Shown piece by piece: positions 18,873-28,176 of a DNA stretch of 64,000 nucleotides; positions within the stretch are counted from its first letter, which is position 1; each line of letters begins with the position of its first letter. The stretch spans positions 124,001 to 188,000 of the forward strand of contig JACAVV010000006.1 in NCBI GenBank assembly GCA_024648695.1. The letters are read 5' to 3'. The stretch is from Nitrospina sp. Its GTDB lineage: Bacteria > Nitrospinota > Nitrospinia > Nitrospinales > JACRGP01. The notes beneath the pieces are model-generated. The model had not been told where the DNA came from. It saw only the letters and a program-made list of their open reading frames with translations, and searched no databases. The position numbers and the translations under genes are program-made.

Positions 18873-20297
18873 TCAGGGATCAAAAATATTTCCAATGCCA
18901 AGCAACCAGTGCGGATCCAATCTTAGTTTAATTCGCCTTAAGTCTTCCAGGGCTTCGGCCCCCGCCATTTGTGCAAAATAGGTTTTCTTTAACTTGCCAA
19001 TACCGTGTTCTGCGGATACGGTTCCATTCCATTCCAACACTCGTTCCACCATGGTTTGATAAGTTTTTCGCGCAAGATCTTTTTCTGATTCTCCGGGCAG
19101 TAAGTTGATGTGAAGATGATTGTCCCCTATGTGACCAAAAGCGACATAATCCAATCCCGATTCTTTTAGCGTCCGATCATAAAATTGCATTAAGGCCAGA
19201 AAATGATCATTTCCGACAGCCATATCAGTGCCCAATTTCACACGGCCCATTCTGGAGTTTTCCTCATTGATAATCTGCGGCAATTCATGCCGAAACTCAT
19301 GAAACCTTTGAACATCCTTTTCGGTTTCCGCAAACCAGGAATCATCCAGGAGAACATTATTCTCGCTCAAAAAATCAAACCAGACTTCTAAAGTATGCTC
19401 AAATTCGGATTGCTGTTCAACATCCTGCTCGAAAAACAAAGCGGCACCTGCTTCTTCAGGAATATTTGGGAACGCCGTTTTTAAACGAATCAGTGAGTTA
19501 CTGTCAAAATATTCGAGTGAACAAGGATCGATGATCGTATCCTCATTGCTTCTCATGACTTCGATCAAATTCCAGCAATCCTCCGCTTCAGGAAAAAACA
19601 AAACGGCACTTAAAAACTGTGCAGGCCGTTTGAGTAACCGGAGTTTAAGTTTCGTAAAAATACCAAGCGTGCCATCGGAGCCGACAAACAAATCCAGCCA
19701 GTCCATTCCTCGGCGCACAAAATAACCAGCCGCATTTTTACAGTGAGGACTTTCATATTCGGTGGCGGGAAACGATAAAATCTCCCCAGTGGCCAAACTC
19801 AGGGGATGATCAATTTTATTGTCTCTCGTGAGATTCAATACGGAACCCTTTGCCAGCACGATTTCAGCAGAATCAATATAGTCTCTGGAAACACCAAACT
19901 TGTAGCTTCTGGACCCCGAAGCATTGGTAGCCATCGTTCCGCCTAGCGAAGCCCAGGTTTCTGTGGGGTTGGGAGGATAAAACCATTCGGTACACTGCAA
20001 ATGGTCTTGCAGATCTTTTAGCGTAACAGCGGGGCCTACCTCAATCGTTCCCTCCCGGATGGGACCAATTTCATTGAATCGTTCCAGTGAAATGATCCAG
20101 CCTCGATTGGGAATTCGCGAGGCGGTAAGCCCGGTTCCAGCTCCGGCTATGGTGATAGGCTCTTTATTATTTTTCAGAAACTCCGTCAATTCCTCCACGG
20201 ATTCCGGGATCAATACACCCGAAGCAAAACCGCCTGGCGTATTGGATGCATCTTTTAGATATGGGGCTATTTCTGCCGAATCAGTTTTTCGAATCAT
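18873..20297 (-). CDS. FAD-linked oxidase (GlcD / D-lactate or D-2-hydroxyglutarate dehydrogenase type)
   Basis: 474 residues, the usual length for this family. PCMH FAD-binding part (about 30-210): ITIAGAGTGLTASRIPNRGW, WASLGGTMATNASGSRSYKF, LFVGSDGTLGIFTKLKLRL. C-terminal cap: GHIGDNHLHINLLP (metal-ligand histidines) and VSAEHGIGKLKK. It oxidises a D-2-hydroxy acid and passes electrons to quinone or cytochrome; the exact substrate is open. Follows the VOC/DUF1338-like gene by 26 bases in the same operon, which hints at a 2-oxo/2-hydroxy acid pathway. Confidence 0.9.
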   Translation of the reverse strand: MIRKTDSAEIAPYLKDASNTPGGFASGVLIPESVEELTEFLKNNKEPITIAGAGTGLTASRIPNRGWIISLERFNEIGPIREGTIEVGPAVTLKDLQDHLQCTEWFYPPNPTETWASLGGTMATNASGSRSYKFGVSRDYIDSAEIVLAKGSVLNLTRDNKIDHPLSLATGEILSFPATEYESPHCKNAAGYFVRRGMDWLDLFVGSDGTLGIFTKLKLRLLKRPAQFLSAVLFFPEAEDCWNLIEVMRSNEDTIIDPCSLEYFDSNSLIRLKTAFPNIPEEAGAALFFEQDVEQQSEFEHTLEVWFDFLSENNVLLDDSWFAETEKDVQRFHEFRHELPQIINEENSRMGRVKLGTDMAVGNDHFLALMQFYDRTLKESGLDYVAFGHIGDNHLHINLLPGESEKDLARKTYQTMVERVLEWNGTVSAEHGIGKLKKTYFAQMAGAEALEDLRRIKLRLDPHWLLGIGNIFDP

Positions 20298-20323
20298 ATT
20301 AATAAGTGTTTGGATCTTGGGCT

Positions 20324-20932
20324 TCAGGGTTTCTGGAACCCTCGGGTCGATTCCATAAGTCCATCTGCCTGGGGTGGGAGGAAACCGGCATATCCGTTAT
20401 GTCTTTCGATCAATTCCAGAACGGTGAATACCTGTCCTTCTTTTAATTCAGGACTGGAAAAAATCTGTCTCAATTCACTACCTGCATCTCCAACGATTTC
20501 TCCGGAAAATTCGATTCCTTTTTTTTTCAGGCTTTGAATGGCGAATTCAATATCTTCCACCAATATTGCGATATGGTGAAAACATTGGTCCCCATGAGCA
20601 TCCACCCAGGCGGGGATTAAACTTTGTTGTCCGCGTACATCGTCATAAGCCTGATCTATGAACATGCTGGGATAACCCGGCTTTCGATAAACTTTAGCCC
20701 ACCAGCTTCCAAATTCCAGCACACCAATGTTTGTATCATAAGTGTATCCAAAATTTAAAATCTCTTGAGCCCGTTCATCCACGTGTTTTGTCCGTATCGT
20801 GCAATGATCGACCAACGGCATCAAACCCACACCACAGTCCCTAAGAGAATCCGACAAAATTTTACCGGCACGGTTACCCTGGAGAAAATCAGCAATATAC
20901 TTTTTAAAATAAAGATCGACCGGTGTATTCAT
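20324..20932 (-). CDS. VOC-fold protein, HPPD/DUF1338(HglS)-like
   Basis: 202 residues. Possible metal ligands: H42 in LVDHCTIRT, the histidine pair in QCFHHIAILVED, and the glutamate in TVLELIERHNGYAGF. VDHCTIRT plus the following EILNFGYTYD resembles the N-terminal part of DUF1338 enzymes (2-oxoadipate dioxygenase HglS), and the C-terminal ERHNGYAGF region resembles 4-hydroxyphenylpyruvate dioxygenase. The protein is half the usual HglS length. Its gene lies 11 bases after the small membrane protein and 26 before the FAD oxidase. Confidence 0.7.
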   Translation of the reverse strand: MNTPVDLYFKKYIADFLQGNRAGKILSDSLRDCGVGLMPLVDHCTIRTKHVDERAQEILNFGYTYDTNIGVLEFGSWWAKVYRKPGYPSMFIDQAYDDVRGQQSLIPAWVDAHGDQCFHHIAILVEDIEFAIQSLKKKGIEFSGEIVGDAGSELRQIFSSPELKEGQVFTVLELIERHNGYAGFLPPQADGLMESTRGFQKP

Positions 20933-20943
20933 TGCAACACAGT

Positions 20944-21102
20944 TTAAGAGCTGGATTCAGTTTCGTCGGAAACCTTATCAGGTGATGCCTGCTTCTTCTC
21001 TACCTCTTTAGGAAATCGGTGAATAAAACGGGCATAATTGATCATCATCATCACAAATCCGATAAGTATTCCGACCACAATAATTAAAATATAAGGTTCC
21101 AA
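20944..21102 (-). CDS. Small single-pass membrane protein
   Basis: A 52-residue ORF with a TTG start at 21102 and AGGAAAG five bases upstream. Sequence starts MEPYILIIVVGILIGFVMMM, then a basic INYARFIHRFPKEVEKK and an acidic serine-rich tail. One transmembrane helix (about 4-21), C-terminus probably cytoplasmic. No homologous family recognised. Eleven bases before the VOC gene start, so it belongs to that operon; a TATAAT lies just upstream (around 21131-21136) but without a good -35. Confidence 0.65.
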   Translation of the reverse strand: MEPYILIIVVGILIGFVMMMINYARFIHRFPKEVEKKQASPDKVSDETESSS

Positions 21103-21177
21103 TTTACTTTCCTTTTGAAATTTTTCCTGATTATATTTTACCTCATCCCGGTTTGACCCGGAAAGTCCTTAAACGGT

Positions 21178-21837
21178 TTAACCCACCCAGGCGTACAATT
21201 TCTTTAGAGAATATTCCAAAGCCCTTTCCAGTTGGTTTTCGGTTAAAAGGGACTGAATATGTTCATCTTTATGAATGGAATATAAAAACTGTTTTCTCTC
21301 TTCAGGACTAAAAATCGCTTCCTTTGCCGAGGCCCTCACTGCATCCAACAATTCGATTTCGAGGCAATCTTTTTGAGTGATCTCTGATTTTAGAATCCCT
21401 TCTATTCTTTCTCTTATGCTACGAGCCATCAAGGGACTCTTTCCCCGAGTCGAAATGGCAACCTGAACTTTGTCGTGCAGGTTAACCACCGCGGGATGAC
21501 TAAAATCGCTGGCATCAGGATCATCCGCCGCATAGGAATACATCCTCATCTGTTTCGCTCGTTCACATAGAGCCCGATTTAATTCGGAATCATCGCTCAC
21601 TGCCATAACTAAAATCAAATTGTCGAATTGTTCCAAACATTGTCCGTCGTCCAGATGGCCTTGATGCAATGTGATTTGTCTGTTATCCGCCCAAGTCAGA
21701 ACATCCTCAGAAAAACTTTCAGCAAACACATGAATTTCACAATCCTGCGTCATTAGGGAATCCACTTTACGGGTCGCTTCCCGTCCTCCCCCAATAACGA
21801 CAACCTGCTTTCCTTTAAGATTCAAGTCAACAATCAT
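21178..21837 (-). CDS. Precorrin-2 dehydrogenase / siroheme synthase N-domain (CysG-N, Met8p type)
   Basis: 219 residues from ATG 21837, where GGAAG lies six bases upstream (a longer frame reaches 21897 and overlaps the upstream gene). The N-terminal Rossmann domain has LKGKQVVVIGGGREATRKVD, then YSYAADDPDASDFSHPAVV and ISTRGKSPLMARSIRERIEG, hallmarks of the NAD-dependent dehydrogenase/ferrochelatase that converts precorrin-2 to sirohydrochlorin and siroheme. No methyltransferase half, so it is the stand-alone form. Siroheme feeds nitrite or sulfite reductases. Starts 19 bases after the SGNH hydrolase stop. Confidence 0.88.
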   Translation of the reverse strand: MIVDLNLKGKQVVVIGGGREATRKVDSLMTQDCEIHVFAESFSEDVLTWADNRQITLHQGHLDDGQCLEQFDNLILVMAVSDDSELNRALCERAKQMRMYSYAADDPDASDFSHPAVVNLHDKVQVAISTRGKSPLMARSIRERIEGILKSEITQKDCLEIELLDAVRASAKEAIFSPEERKQFLYSIHKDEHIQSLLTENQLERALEYSLKKLYAWVG

Positions 21838-21856
21838 GCTTAAACTTCCAATTTCA

Positions 21857-23419
21857 CTAATTTCTACCTGCTGTGGAATTCTTTTGACAATTCTCAATCA
21901 GTTCTATTTCTTCTCCAACCAGATTAATTTCCCTTAAAAGGTCAATTCCTTCCTGACATCGATAAAAGGGAAACCCAAGCATCAGCCTGCCAATGGTATA
22001 GCGGCTGTTTACATATTCCTTTTGGGAAAAACCCACAGTGCGAACGTATTCACCAGGAGATCTCATATTGTCCCATTTCCAGGACTTCTTATTATGCATA
22101 AGGCCATTTCTTGCTATAGAACGCGCAAAGGCATCAGCCATGATCAAATGTCCATTGATATTAGGATGAACATGTTCCAGAAAAAGGTTCTTGCCAACAA
22201 GCTTGTTTTGAGAGGTTTTTTCAAACTCGGACACCATATCCACCACAGGAACCTTGGTTTCTTTCCCCACTTTTTCAATTGCCTGATTAAATATTCTGCA
22301 AGCTCTTAGGTGAAGTTTGTCGAACTCCAATGCGTTGATATACTCTTCTTTAGCCCGACGGTAATCCTTTCGCTCCTCATAAGCCCTGGCCAGATCAAAA
22401 TGAATACGCGCACTGCTTGAATGTTCTGATAATTTCATTTTAATAAACCGAATGGTTTCATCCGCCCGGTTATGCGAGTACTTTTCTTTTTCCCTTTTAA
22501 AATTATTATAAATGATGTTCGGCTTTTCGGGGCTTTCCTGAGTGTCGGATAAAACAGGGGCAAAATCTTTCAGATTCGCCACCAAAGTGGATAATAAAAT
22601 AGGAACTCCGCTCTTTTGGGCAATTTCAACGATTTCCCTGAGATTGGCTTCAAAGTTTTGAACTGTTTTTTGGTGCATATCCTCAGTCCAGGAAATTGTT
22701 TCACCCCCGAGCATCGATTGAAACAAATTGACTTCCTTATTTAAATAAGAATCGCTCCGGAAAAAGTTTTTAAGTTTCAAAATAGACAATTCCATAAATA
22801 GAAACAACCGGGACCGATACATTTGTATGGCCAATTTTGGAATCCACCGGCTCTGCCCATAGTAAATGGCAGAATTGCCACCGAAGTGCCCAATGAACTC
22901 ATTATGTCCCGTATAAGCGATGATAAGGTCCGGATTCAAAGAGACAATGTGCCTGACAATATCCAGGACACCATAACTGCTCAAGGCATCGTACCCGAGG
23001 TTGATCACTTCGATGTTTTTACCCGGAAGGACATCCTTCAACATCGCTTCCAAAATACCACTGTAGCTGATGCGTCGACTGCGAAATGGGAACCCGCGTG
23101 TGGTGGAGGCCCCCACGGAAAATATTCTGTACGTTTCCTTGGGTTTTTTCTTTAGAAATTCGGTGTCCGAAAACCAGGGGTTTTTTTTAAAAATTTTATC
23201 AAATGCAACAGGAAGGTGATGATAATAATGGATTGCCATATACTGGGAATTGATGCAATATTTGGTAGGGGATTGCAGGGAGCTTTTTTGCAATAAAAAA
23301 CGGAAAGGTTCGCCAAATCCACTCACTCTTAAAGTGAATTCAACTCCCACCACAAGGACCACTCCAATCATTATTAACAGGAAATTGAACACAAGCATTT
23401 TTTTTTTGGGAGAGCCCAT
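21857..23419 (-). CDS. Membrane-anchored SGNH hydrolase-like protein
   Basis: 520 residues, one N-terminal transmembrane helix (about 9-28). SGNH block I SVGASTTRG with the candidate nucleophile S105, block III GHNEF (171-175), and the DxxH-like ending EHVHPNINGH. A helical tetratricopeptide-like insert (about 330-375, RIHFDLARAYEERKDYRRAK) precedes the last block. This layout is shared with envelope esterases/acyltransferases that act on glycans or lipids in the periplasm. Divergent from the FG-GAP gene across the MITE-like element. Confidence 0.75.
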   Translation of the reverse strand: MGSPKKKMLVFNFLLIMIGVVLVVGVEFTLRVSGFGEPFRFLLQKSSLQSPTKYCINSQYMAIHYYHHLPVAFDKIFKKNPWFSDTEFLKKKPKETYRIFSVGASTTRGFPFRSRRISYSGILEAMLKDVLPGKNIEVINLGYDALSSYGVLDIVRHIVSLNPDLIIAYTGHNEFIGHFGGNSAIYYGQSRWIPKLAIQMYRSRLFLFMELSILKLKNFFRSDSYLNKEVNLFQSMLGGETISWTEDMHQKTVQNFEANLREIVEIAQKSGVPILLSTLVANLKDFAPVLSDTQESPEKPNIIYNNFKREKEKYSHNRADETIRFIKMKLSEHSSSARIHFDLARAYEERKDYRRAKEEYINALEFDKLHLRACRIFNQAIEKVGKETKVPVVDMVSEFEKTSQNKLVGKNLFLEHVHPNINGHLIMADAFARSIARNGLMHNKKSWKWDNMRSPGEYVRTVGFSQKEYVNSRYTIGRLMLGFPFYRCQEGIDLLREINLVGEEIELIENCQKNSTAGRN

Positions 23420-23524
23420 GAAATCGATTCTTTTATATTAATTTAAAACAAATATTTTAATTTGAAATCTGACAAAAAAAAATGTAAACCTATTTTTAAA
23501 AAATTTTATTTATAATTATTTTTT

Positions 23525-23823
23525 AATCTATTTCACTAGTGTCCGGGGAAAATCAAAATATTCTTTGAAAACGTGAGGCTTAATTGGGCTGTTTTTTAAC
23601 CGGACAGCACGAATAAGCTCCTAAAATGGCTGTAAATGCCTGTTCCCACACTGATAAGGATTTTCAGCGATCTCAGAAAACTCTTTCAGGGGATGTAGAT
23701 TCAGGTTTTCCCGGACAGCATGGATCGAAAACAGGTAACTCCTTAAAAAACAATGAAATATTTTTTAATACTGGACTATCAACCCAATGTTAAAAATTTC
23801 CCCGGACAGTAGTGAATCTATTT
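23525..23823. repeat. Exact 9-bp target-site duplication flanking the MITE-like element
   Basis: The nonamer aatctattt is found at 23525-23533 immediately left of the element and again at 23815-23823 immediately right of it. Nine-base duplications are made by several DDE transposase families (some IS4-type groups among them). The duplications mark the insertion limits to the base. Confidence 0.85.
23534..23814. mobile_element. MITE-like non-autonomous element with 18-bp terminal inverted repeats
   Basis: 281 bases. Left end CACTAGTGTCCGGGGAAA (23534-23551) and reverse complement of the right end CACTACTGTCCGGGGAAA (23814-23797) match at 17 of 18 bases. Exact 9-bp direct repeats flank it. No transposase ORF inside, so it would need an enzyme in trans. 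Two internal copies of the core ccggacagca (23600-23609, 23710-23719) are direct repeats in the same orientation as the right end, which suggests nested or rearranged ends. Confidence 0.8.
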
Positions 23824-23905
23824 TATAAATCGGCCTTACACTTATTAAGCGTATTTAAGTACCAACTGGGACAAATTGAATTAGAGACTTTATCAATTAT
23901 TCCAT

Positions 23906-26900
23906 ATGACTACAAATATTTCTTATTTAATTTTTCGCAAATTTCCTATATTTTTTGCGGTAATTTTTCTTAGTTTTATTTTCGTAGATTTTTCTTTATC
24001 AGAACCCATTGATGCCGACATGGTTTTAAGGAGCGAAAGTACCGAAAGCCTGTTTGGATACTCGGTGGCATCTGCGGGCGATTATAATGGGGATGAAATC
24101 AACGATTTGATTGTAGGTGCCTATAACGATTCCGGCAGTGGGATCAATGCAGGAAAGGCGTTTGTTTTTCTGGGCCGGAATTCAGACGAGGCCCTCACAT
24201 TAAACCCGGAAACCGACGCCGATATCATATTCAATGGCGAAAGCAACAGTTTTTTCGGATTCTCAGTGTCGAGCGCAGGCGATTTCAATGGTGATGGGTT
24301 TGACGATGTCATTGTCGGAGCTCCCTTTGCAGACCGCAACAGCGAGACCAATTCCGGAGCGGCTTATATATTTTTTGGTGGACCCGGGTTTACGATTGGA
24401 AGTCAAACCGAACTGAATGCATCCAGCGATGCCAATGTCATACTCGAAGGCCAAAGTGCCGGGGATCAGTTCGGATTTTCGGTAGCTTCTGCTGGTGATT
24501 TTCAGGGTGATGAGGATGATATTCAGGATGTCATCGTCGGTGCCCCGGAAGATGATAATAATGATCAGGTAGACTCTGGTAGCGTATTTGTTTTTTTCGG
24601 TCAGGATCCCGACTCCCAAATCCTCCTGAGAGCGGATGCTTCTGCCGATATTCGCATTGATGGCCAGGGAAGTAGTGGTAACGATTTCGTGAGGTTCGAC
24701 GATGAATTTGGCTGGTCGGTTGCTTCGGCAGGTGATTTCAACAATGATGACATCAATGACGTCATCATAGGAGCTCCCGGCGACGACAATTCCGGAGATG
24801 AAGGCAGCAATGTGTTCGACGACTCAGGTGCCGCCTTTATTTTTTTTGGAGGAATCCCTGCAGGAAATTATAAAGCGGATGACGATGCAAATGTGATCAT
24901 CAATAGCACCGATTTTCAGGACAATTTAGGATTCTCCGTAGCGGGGGTGGGTGACTTCAATGGAGACGGATTTGACGACGCCATTGTGGGTGCCCCTTTT
25001 GATGATAACAATAACGAGAATATGTCTGGAAGTGCTTTTATCTTTTTTGGAAGCAATATCGTTTCGCAGACAACTTATACCGCAGACACGGATGCAAATA
25101 TTATTCTGAATGGGCAGAGTGAAGGGGACCGGTTAGGCTGGTCGGTTGCTTCTGCAGGGGATTTTAATGGCGATGGACTGAACGATGCGATCGTTGGGGC
25201 TCCCAAGGATGACAATAATAGTGAGATTGGTTCGGGGTCGGCTTTTATCTTCTTTGGGGAAAACCCCGGAATGCAAATCAGCTTGCGTGCCGATTCGGAT
25301 GCAGATTTAATTCTTGATGGAGTAAACGGAAATGGAACCCCAACTGAACAGGGTGATGAGTTTGGCATTTCTGTTTTTTCTGCCGGTGACTTTTTTGGTT
25401 CGGGAACTCCAACGGTGATCATAGGTTCCTGGCTAGCGGATTCAAATGATCTTGATAATAATGCCGGGACTGCCTACCTGCTTCAGGGATTGAATGTGGC
25501 GTTCAACCAGTCGACCTCTGATACCTTGGAATCTGCAGGATCCCATACGGTCAATGTTTCCCTAAGCATACCTAATCCCTTTCCATCCAATATTACCGTC
25601 GATTTTTCAGTCAATGGTTCCGGAACCACTGCCATAGGCGGAGGCACCGATTATTTGTTGAATGCAGGAACTTTAACTTTTCCACAAGGAGTGCAAACTC
25701 AGGGAATCACCTTCCCGATAAACAATGACAACCTGGACAGTGATGACGCCAACGAAAGCGAATTGGAAACGATTGAAATTATTTTATCGAATCCTGTCAA
25801 CGCCGGCCTGGGAATTATTGATTCCCACAATTATACCATTATAGATAATGACGGCGACGACACTACAGCGATGGGAAACATCAGTGCCACCTCCCCCACG
25901 GTATACATGAATACAACCAGTTCCAGTGGTTTTGAATTTGTTACCTCTGTAAATGTCGAAGTGAAATTATCAAACGCGGTTTCCAATCAGGTGGGAGTGG
26001 AATTTGAAATTGCTGGTGGAACTGCAATCGAAGGCACCGATTATAATCTCGTTACCACATCTCCATTAGTATTTAATCCCGGCCAGACTTCGCAAAATAT
26101 CACATTGCAAATTATCAATGAATCGATTTTGGAAAATGATGAAACCATTGAGATCGATTTATCGGAAAGCCCGGTCAATGCCTCCACCGGAATCAGAAGT
26201 TCACACGTGTATACCATTTTAGCGGGGGACAATAGTTTTGTACCTTCTATTGGATTCGATATCACTAACGACTCCATTACGGAATCTGACAGCAATCCTC
26301 AAATAGCGGTTTCCCTTTCCAGCGAAACTGGAAAAAAAGTAACTGTGGAATATCATTTGGTAAATCAAAGTCAGGGAGGAAACAGTTTTTCAATAAACAC
26401 AGGAATGCTCACCTTCGAACCGGGAACCACCAGTCAGAATATTTCGGCCACCGTAGTCGATGACGATAAATTTGAAGGTGAAGAATCGGTGTTATTGAGT
26501 TTGTACCATCCGAAAAATGCTACTTTAGGCGAATCCTCTCATGTTTTCAGTATTACCGATAACGATACGGCTCCAACCGTCGCTTTCGATTCTTCCGAAT
26601 CCGAGGGAGATGAAGGCGACACTACCATTGAATTGGCCGTTTCTCTTTCCGCTGAATCCGGACTAACGGCTACCGTTGATTATGATGTGACTGGGGGAAC
26701 GGCTGAAGGGAGTGGGGCCGACTTTACTCTGGAGTCGGGAACTCTGACTTTCGAACCCGACACCATCACACAAAACATATCTTTAACCATAAATGATGAC
26801 GGCTTGAATGAGGCCATGGAAACCCTGGTGGTCACCTTAAGTAATCCGGATAATGCCACGCTGGGAACCAATACATCCCATACCTTTTCCATTACCGATA

Positions 26901-28084
26901 ATGACTCCGCTCCTACAGTTGAGTTTGACTCCACAAGTTCTCAAGGTGATGAGACGGTGAGCGCCATGGATATTCCCGTATCTCTTTCTGAGGTTTCCGG
27001 ACAAACGGCTACAGTGGATTTTGAGGTTAGCGGAGGAACGGCAGTAGCCAATGGAGAAGATTTCACACTCGATTCAGGAACCTTAACTTTTGAAGCAGGA
27101 AACACCACTAAAAATATTTCTGTCACAATTGCAAGCGATCTGATTGATGAACCGAATGAAACCATAGAAATCACCTTATCCAATCCTTCCAATATCGATT
27201 TGGGCACCAACACGATCCATATCTATACGATAAACGATGATGATGACGCGCCCAAAGTGGCATTCGACTCTTCCGCTTCGGAAGAAATGGAAACGGTAAC
27301 CCCAGCAAAAATTCCGGTTTCATTAACTGGTCCTTCCGGATTTACCGTTTCGGTGGATTATGAAATAACCGGAGGAACGGCTTCTCCAGGCCTGGATTTT
27401 GTATTAAATTCCGGAACACTTTCCTTCGATCCTGGGACACAAACTCAGGAAATTTCAGTAATCCTGAGGGATGACGATTTTACCGATCTTGATGAAACCC
27501 TGATTCTCACCCTCAGCAATCCGTCCAATTCTATAATAGACACCAACAACACGCATACCCTCACCATCATTGACAATGACCTGCAAGTTCCCGTCAAGAT
27601 ACTGGAGGTTGTTTCACCCTACTGGCAATTGGATTCCGCTTCCTATACATTTATAGGAATTTCACACCCTTCCCTATCAAGAATGAGTTCCCGAATCGGT
27701 GTCCGGGTAAAAGTACGGTTAAAATCCGGAGAGTTATTACAGCAACCTTTAGAGTTCACAATCCGTTCTAACCAAACTCAAAGATTATTTATTGTACAAA
27801 GCAACCACCCCTTCCTTAATCCGGTTACACTTCCAAACGCCTTGTTCCTACTTGGTGATTCTACCGCAAGTAAAAGTGGAAATTTAAAATTCCAATCCCT
27901 CGCCTCCAATCCCGATCAACCCCTGAATGGAACTTTGATTTCAGGTCATGCCGACATTTCCATGCTCAATTTTTGGGGAGCGGTCGTGGTTCAAGCCACG
28001 TCCACCGGTTTCGCTATGGAGTTTGTTGGAGATAACAAAGATTCACGTGCCTTCAATACTCTAAATTTTAGTGGCATCAATTAA
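23906..28084 (+). CDS. Giant exported FG-GAP / Calx-beta protein
   Basis: 1392 residues. Signal peptide about 1-32. Residues about 35-530 hold seven FG-GAP (integrin-alpha-like) repeats, six with a calcium-loop GDFNGDG-DD.IVGAP pattern (for example AGDFNGDGFDDVIVGAP); the seventh is degenerate (GDFFGSGTPTVIIG). They should fold as a seven-bladed propeller. Residues about 535-1225 hold six Calx-beta domains, recognisable by V.Y.VTGGTA...DFTL.SGTLTF.PG...Q.I and ETL..TLSNP. The last ~160 residues are a domain shared with the neighbouring giant protein, ending GFAMEFVGDN...FSGIN. Likely a calcium-stabilised cell-surface or secreted adhesin. Start ATG 23906 lacks a strong Shine-Dalgarno. Confidence 0.9.
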   Translation: MTTNISYLIFRKFPIFFAVIFLSFIFVDFSLSEPIDADMVLRSESTESLFGYSVASAGDYNGDEINDLIVGAYNDSGSGINAGKAFVFLGRNSDEALTLNPETDADIIFNGESNSFFGFSVSSAGDFNGDGFDDVIVGAPFADRNSETNSGAAYIFFGGPGFTIGSQTELNASSDANVILEGQSAGDQFGFSVASAGDFQGDEDDIQDVIVGAPEDDNNDQVDSGSVFVFFGQDPDSQILLRADASADIRIDGQGSSGNDFVRFDDEFGWSVASAGDFNNDDINDVIIGAPGDDNSGDEGSNVFDDSGAAFIFFGGIPAGNYKADDDANVIINSTDFQDNLGFSVAGVGDFNGDGFDDAIVGAPFDDNNNENMSGSAFIFFGSNIVSQTTYTADTDANIILNGQSEGDRLGWSVASAGDFNGDGLNDAIVGAPKDDNNSEIGSGSAFIFFGENPGMQISLRADSDADLILDGVNGNGTPTEQGDEFGISVFSAGDFFGSGTPTVIIGSWLADSNDLDNNAGTAYLLQGLNVAFNQSTSDTLESAGSHTVNVSLSIPNPFPSNITVDFSVNGSGTTAIGGGTDYLLNAGTLTFPQGVQTQGITFPINNDNLDSDDANESELETIEIILSNPVNAGLGIIDSHNYTIIDNDGDDTTAMGNISATSPTVYMNTTSSSGFEFVTSVNVEVKLSNAVSNQVGVEFEIAGGTAIEGTDYNLVTTSPLVFNPGQTSQNITLQIINESILENDETIEIDLSESPVNASTGIRSSHVYTILAGDNSFVPSIGFDITNDSITESDSNPQIAVSLSSETGKKVTVEYHLVNQSQGGNSFSINTGMLTFEPGTTSQNISATVVDDDKFEGEESVLLSLYHPKNATLGESSHVFSITDNDTAPTVAFDSSESEGDEGDTTIELAVSLSAESGLTATVDYDVTGGTAEGSGADFTLESGTLTFEPDTITQNISLTINDDGLNEAMETLVVTLSNPDNATLGTNTSHTFSITDNDSAPTVEFDSTSSQGDETVSAMDIPVSLSEVSGQTATVDFEVSGGTAVANGEDFTLDSGTLTFEAGNTTKNISVTIASDLIDEPNETIEITLSNPSNIDLGTNTIHIYTINDDDDAPKVAFDSSASEEMETVTPAKIPVSLTGPSGFTVSVDYEITGGTASPGLDFVLNSGTLSFDPGTQTQEISVILRDDDFTDLDETLILTLSNPSNSIIDTNNTHTLTIIDNDLQVPVKILEVVSPYWQLDSASYTFIGISHPSLSRMSSRIGVRVKVRLKSGELLQQPLEFTIRSNQTQRLFIVQSNHPFLNPVTLPNALFLLGDSTASKSGNLKFQSLASNPDQPLNGTLISGHADISMLNFWGAVVVQATSTGFAMEFVGDNKDSRAFNTLNFSGIN

Positions 28085-28108
28085 TAGTTTTCTGGATTCC
28101 AAATAGGT

Positions 28109-28130
28109 TAGAATGGTGTTCTATTTTTTT
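28109..28130 (+). terminator. Intrinsic terminator after the FG-GAP gene
   Basis: TAGAA-TGGTG-TTCTA hairpin followed directly by seven T residues. Short AT-rich stem, but the uninterrupted T-tract and position 25 bases after the stop support it. Confidence 0.5.
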
Positions 28131-28176
28131 GGGTATTAGACCCATAACCCTTCCATGATTTTGTGAGGGAATCTAA

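Larger units (their letters stand above)
23420..23905. other. Divergent intergenic region carrying a MITE-like element
   Basis: 486 bases between the SGNH hydrolase and the FG-GAP/Calx-beta gene. The middle 281 bases are an inserted element (23534-23814). The left remainder (23420-23524) is very AT-rich and should contain the hydrolase promoter; the right remainder (23824-23905) leads to the FG-GAP gene and has no clear Shine-Dalgarno. No ORF. Confidence 0.6.
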
